DNA from: Lateolabrax maculatus
Lineage: Eukaryota; Chordata; Actinopteri; Acropomatiformes; Lateolabracidae
Assembly (NCBI GenBank): GCA_031216445.1
Contig: CM062204.1
Coordinates: 17,272,001-17,336,000, forward strand
DNA length: 64,000 nucleotides
Direction: 5' to 3'
Shown: positions 59,396 to 64,000 of the stretch, in pieces
How positions within the stretch are numbered: position 1 is the stretch's first letter
How the letters are laid out: each line of letters begins with the position of its first letter
Notes under the pieces: model-generated
The model's database searches: none
Told to the model about the DNA's origin: nothing
The model's input: the letters and a program-made list of their open reading frames with translations, nothing else
Position numbers and translations under genes: made by a program

Positions 59396-62300
59396 ATGGA
59401 ACGGGTGGTGGTGGAAATGCCGATCAACAACGGTGAGATACATTATTACCACGGGCGCGTCCGACGCGCCTTTTCAACCACCCCCCCACCCTATTCACAT
59501 CTCCCCTCGCCGGCGTTCGGTGCTTCTCTCGCTTCGTGCACAAACGCTCCTCCTCCTCCTCCTCCCTCCTCCTCCTCCTCCTTCTCCTCTGACGCGTGGT
59601 CCGGCGGTGAAGGCGCTGTAGCCTCTGCGCGGCCATTAGTGCTTCACGATTTGTGTTTGTCCAACCTTTTTTTTTTTGCCGTGCGGGACTTGTTGTGGCT
59701 GCAGGCCGCCGGCCGCCCGCACTGTCAGCTGTCAGCTGTGCGACTGACATGCTGCTGTCACCCCCTCCACTGCGGGCCTACCTCTGAGCGCCACGACACA
59801 GGGCCAGACTCAGCCCCCACCCTGGCTTTTTTTTGGGGGGGGGGGGGGGGGGTCATATGCATGGTAATAACATGTTATGACACGAGTGCACAGGAAAGAA
59901 ATCCACTGAGTGAAAGTAATACATAGTTGTAAAATACATAGAGGATCCCATGCTCCTCTAATACAGATTAGTTTAAGACCACTTGCAGTCATTGGCCAGG
60001 AAGTGGAATGGTTTTTGGTCCAATAAAAACAGTGGGTTTCCAGTGGGCTCTGCGTTAACATATGCCCAACTTAGACTTGGTATCTCTGTTGCTAATAATG
60101 GTAACAGTAACAATAGTATTGTAATTGTGGGATATGATTTATTTGTTTCCTTTTCCAGAAGGTCAGAGGTCAGAGCAGTTCCGAAACCACGCTCTCTGTG
60201 TTAATGATGGTTTCCCCATTCATTATCTCACCTCACTGTGTTTCAAAATGTCCCCAGGCTGTGTCTCTCCTACTGTCTTCTACTCTCCTTTCTAAACTTC
60301 AGGTTTTTCCCTCGCCGGCCCTTCCACAACGTCGCGAAAGCGCCAGGTGCGTTTCTCGGCGCGGCATGACATTATCCTTCTGCGAGAGGTTATCGCCCAG
60401 AACCCCTTTGCCTCCAAAGAGCCAGGTTAGTCCTGTTTTTTAAAGGACGTATCCACCTGAAAACGCTTTAATGCTGTTCAGATGCAGAGAGCTGCAGTTC
60501 CTGCATGGCAAATGTGGAGAATGTGTGGTCACGTCGAATTATTTCTAATTAAGCTACAGTGGCGTTTAAAAGAGGGACATTTTTCATCCATCTAAAACAT
60601 CAATAGTAACCTTGCAATTTACTATGAAATTAAACAGTAACAGGATTCTTTATAAAGCTGCCTTCATGTCAAGACATTCCTGTGCATATGTCCCATAAAC
60701 ACAGACATAGTTGTGTATTAATGAGCTAATTGGTTAATGGCCTATTTCCTATATATTGTATATTCACATGTCTGTGAACTCATTCATCTTTATCAGGACA
60801 GATCTGGGCTCGTGTGGGTGGGATTATTACTGCAGCCCTCCAAGATGAGAACTTTGAGGTGGATGCCAGGAGGTGTAGGGAGAGGACCATGCTGCTGCTA
60901 GACTACTACAAGAAACAAGACTTTCCCAGTCTGCGCAGGTTGGTTCAGTCCCTAGGACCCATATATCAGAAAAAATGGAAAGCAAACTGTACTGGTTCCT
61001 GATGAAATAATGGCCCTGAACTGGATGTGTGGAGACTACCAAAAAGAAACGTAAGTGTTTGTGTGCATTTGGTGTGCTCAGATTTGGAACAGAGAGGTTG
61101 TACGCCCAAAAGGAGGATCTGCTTCATGAGGTTTTGGAGCTGGAGGCTGAAAAGGGGCTCCTGGCCAGCGGGGGAAGCACAAAGTACCAGGTGGGTGTCA
61201 GAGGTGTCATGTTAGCAGAGAAGAGTAGGTAGACTTATGTGACACCATCAGCGCAAGAAGTATATTTTCAGGGTGTTTGGTGCTAATGAGCTGGTTTAGA
61301 GGGCCGGATCAACCGTAAAAATGACATTTTCCATCACACAGCTTCATGCTGCAATTTCTTTATTTTGTCAACAGCAGTGCTTCTGAGTCACAGCCATTGT
61401 TCTTGGCCAAAGATTAAATTAAAGTGTATGATTCCTCACAATTAAGCTAAGCATTTGCTCTGATTTCAAAGACTGACATGAATATTAAAAGCACAGACTG
61501 TTGTGTCGTCCAGTGTTTCCAAGGAAGAAGAAGTGTCCATGTTCAGCCCCTTGTCACACAGGGTGCATATGTGTAGGGGTTGTGAGCAGTTCTGTGTGAT
61601 TTATTTTTCAAAACCTCTCAGAGTGTTTCTGTTGCTCATCATTTTCATTTTCTTTGTTCTTATTGCTATAGAAGTGATATTTACAGTACCCTTGCCCTCA
61701 TCTCTCCTAGGATGATGAACTGAGAAAGAAAGCTTTAGAAGAACTAACGCTACCAGAACAGGACAAACCCAACATCACTATCACACAAATACACACTGCA
61801 GGTAAAACAGACTCAGAACACTAGACAGGACTAGACTTAATATGTCTTATACTGTGAGGAAGATTTGGAGAGATTTGATCACTTTTATCCATTTTGCGCC
61901 ACTGAGTTTGGGTTGCGGTGGCAGCAGGCTGTTAACAAATTGATGACAACTTCATTGGTGGAAAAGTTTGACCTTTTTTTATTGTACTTGAAAGATAAAT
62001 ACACATCCTGTCATCCTTACGCAATAACTACGATTGAAGTATGAAAGTCCACTGATCAGAAGGAAATCAATTAGCCAATCAGCTAATGAAACAAATTTAA
62101 ATAATACAACATCCAAAATGTGTCTTTAAAGTCTGAAACATGAACTTGCTGTGATCTCGAAATGTGGCTTGGATTCGCAGCAGTTACCAGCCCTTTCAAG
62201 CCTACAGGGCTGTGAGTGTTTTTGGTGGAGCACAATGTAAATCCCTCAACCCCAACCCTCAATTTCAGGTTCAAGTGACTATGTTTTTTTTTTTTTTTTT

Positions 62301-63073
62301 CACATAATAACTGTCACAGCAGAACCGGAAGAAGACCGCGGGGACATGGCAGAGCTTTCATCGGCGCCTATGGCCAAGCGGCCCTGTCAGTGCTGCTGCC
62401 AGACCTACTCTGAGATTCTCAGCTTCCTGGAGAAACGCTCAGAGTCGGAGCAACGGCTGCGAGAGGAGGAGCTTGCCCTGCGCCGGGAGGAGCTGGAGAT
62501 TCAAAGGAGTACGATTTTTCAGAGAGCAGAGAAGTGTGATTTTAAATTCAACCCAAAAAGGGCTATTTTATAGGTGTCCTTCTATGTGCATATATCTATC
62601 TTTCAAAGTGGATTTTTCATTAGTTTTAAAGCCACAAGAAGGTTGATTGTAACTAAAATGGGCAGTATATGTCCTCTCTATTGGTGTAATGTCATTTATT
62701 TTAGGGATACTAAATCAAAGTTAGAAAAGGAAATAGGAGCTTTTACACTTTAAGAATGAACAGGTCACATACCAGTGAAGTAGTCCCTGAAAATATAAAA
62801 GACTTGACATGCAGTTATAAATGTCAGTTGAAAAGGATCAAAGTTTCCTAAAGCTGATATTAAAATAAAGGAGGAAATAATCACTGCATATGCTGAATAC
62901 TATGCCGTCACCTACAGATATCGTTTCCCTTTTCTTTACTCTCAGGTAAGATTGCTCTGGAGAGGGAACGTCTGGGAGCTGAGAGAAAAGAGAGGGAACG
63001 GAGATTTGAGCTGGAGAGCCAAGAAAGGCAGGTCATCTTGGACCTGCTAAAAGAGAAAGTGCTGAAAGGCTGA
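59396..63073 (+). CDS. Uncharacterised Myb/SANT-like protein with Cys cluster and coiled coil
   Basis: I do not recognise an established name. Coding exons 59396-59432, 60303-60425, 60797-60938, 61082-61190, 61711-61801, 62320-62508 and 62946-63073 join in phase to 819 nt: 272 residues plus stop. Residues about 29-101 resemble the trihelix Myb/SANT-like DNA-binding domain of metazoan proteins, often transposon-derived (RFSARHDIILLREVIAQNPF, a central Trp57, then RRCRERTMLLLDYYKK). A further helix (YAQKEDLLHEVLELEAEK) follows, then an acidic linker, a Cys cluster CQCCC (190-194), and a highly charged coiled coil to the end (about 199-270, rich in REEEL/ERE). The start ATG has G at -3 and +4. 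It is probably nuclear and DNA-binding, possibly oligomeric through the coiled coil. The seven introns argue for an old host gene and not a fresh transposon copy. AATAAA follows 42 nt after the stop. Confidence 0.8.
59835..59852. repeat. Poly-G run of 18
   Basis: Homopolymer G run preceded by T8, in intron 1 of the Myb-like gene; potentially a length-error site in assembly. Confidence 0.85.
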
Positions 63074-64000
63074 CAGAGGCAAAACTGCATCACCTGCATT
63101 TTAATGTCATCTTAAATAAAGAGTCAAAACATGAAATATGGGAAAAAAGTTGACTCCTCCAAAAAGAGGAAGGAAACCAAGGAAACCAGAAGTGAAAAGA
63201 TCAATGGTTTTTGGTTCTTACGTGCAGGTCATTGACCTGGTAAAATGCCCAAACAAAATCTGATCAAAGAAATGAACGGTGAACTGAGATTTAAAATGGA
63301 GGGCAGTAATGCGGGATTTGCAGTTGCCATTGTCATGCCTTTGTAATGTTTAAGGTTTATGCAGGCATATATGTGTGTCTGGTACACATAGTACCAAAAA
63401 AGACATAAAACTGCTGTGTTTAAAAGCTGCATTATCTCCCTAAACCAGCAGCACAAAGCTGATCCATGAAGATCTCAATAGACACTCCCTGCAATGCATT
63501 CCTCATGGCACAGTCTGCATGAGGATTTAAAAAGTGCTGCAATTACCGGAGTGTCACCTAAGAAATGGAATGCATTAAAAGGGTGTGATTTGGTGTCTTA
63601 GGTGTGGTGATCCAGTGAACCATTGGTAAACAGGTTCACCATGCTAGATCTGTTGCACAACAGAAGTGGATGAATGCCTTTCTTCTATTGACACCAACAG
63701 CATTATGTTTTTATGAGTCCTGTTCACAGTGTTAGAGACACTTCTTTCTGGTGCCAGGATGAAAACAAACTAACAAAACCTGTCCTGTAGCATTAACATA
63801 TTAATGACTTTACAACATGCTCTACTCAGCCACTTCTTTTTCAATTTGAAGACACTTCGATTAAAATAGAAGTATGACAATTTTTTACTGACTGTGAATC
63901 CCATGTACATTGACTGGTAAGCACTTTTGTCCTGCAAACAATACAAGCCATTAAGTGTGTGTCCCTATTCTATAGATTATACAGAAACGACGAACAGATT
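63074..64000 (+). other. 3' UTR and downstream flank of the Myb-like gene
   Basis: No further coding sequence is recognised up to the window edge. The region is AT-rich without obvious repeats. Confidence 0.6.
63115..63120 (+). terminator. Polyadenylation signal AATAAA for the Myb-like gene
   Basis: Canonical hexamer 42 nt after the stop codon, implying a very short 3' UTR if used. Confidence 0.65.

Noticed and set aside
59345..59926. 193-codon frame starting before the Myb-like ATG
   Set aside because: It begins at TTG, and beyond 59432 it runs through intron 1. Only residues from the ATG at 59396 to the donor are supported as coding.
1..64000. CRISPR array, tRNA, rRNA, prophage or operon structure
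   Set aside because: None was seen. Gene structure and repeats are those of a vertebrate nuclear genome, and the tandem repeats are simple microsatellites without spacers.

Overview
This window looks like nuclear DNA from a ray-finned (teleost, probably percomorph) fish. The coding sequence is split into short exons with GT/AG junctions. The intergenic DNA is full of CA/GT, GA and AT microsatellites and of dispersed repeats typical of teleost genomes. No bacterial, phage, CRISPR, rRNA or tRNA feature was seen. All four genes I can reconstruct lie on the + strand, and every exon chain was joined by hand with reading phase kept intact.

Layout. (1) 1-4826: upstream DNA with microsatellites and a transposon relic. 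(2) 4843-17447: pik3r5, encoding p101, a regulatory subunit of PI3K-gamma (17 coding exons, 895 codons). (3) 17448-19440: its 3' UTR and spacer. (4) About 19440-19616: a GC/CpG-rich promoter with a putative non-coding exon, followed by about 8.9 kb without recognisable coding sequence. (5) 28596-39119: pik3r6, encoding p84/p87, the paralogous PI3K-gamma regulatory subunit (20 coding exons, about 785 codons). (6) 39120-41221: 3' UTR, then a CpG-rich promoter. (7) 41222-52003: a bmerb1-like gene (6 coding exons, 190 codons) encoding a small bMERB-domain protein that ends in a CAAX box. (8) 52004-59180: gene-poor DNA. (9) 59396-63073: an unnamed 7-exon gene (272 codons) for a Myb/SANT-like protein with a Cys cluster and a charged C-terminal coiled coil. 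(10) 63074-64000: its 3' UTR and flank.

How the genes relate. pik3r5 and pik3r6 are tandem paralogues. In known vertebrates their products compete for the p110-gamma catalytic subunit and couple it to G-beta-gamma (p101) and Ras signalling in leukocytes and heart. They share a DPWY block, a D-x-x-x-G-x-x-A-x-A-Y block and nearly the same C-terminal hexapeptide. The bmerb1-like gene and the Myb-like gene have no known functional link to PI3K. The first is of interest because human BMERB1 lies on chromosome 16p in a region paralogous to the 17p PIK3R5/PIK3R6 region.

Most notable observations: a non-autonomous hAT element with a perfect 8-bp target duplication; other teleost MITE copies; a pik3r6 exon whose acceptor follows a (TG)15 tract and whose skipping would keep frame; upstream ORFs in pik3r6 and in the Myb-like gene; and the uncharacterised Myb-like/Cys/coiled-coil gene. 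I did not find an obviously new multi-gene system.
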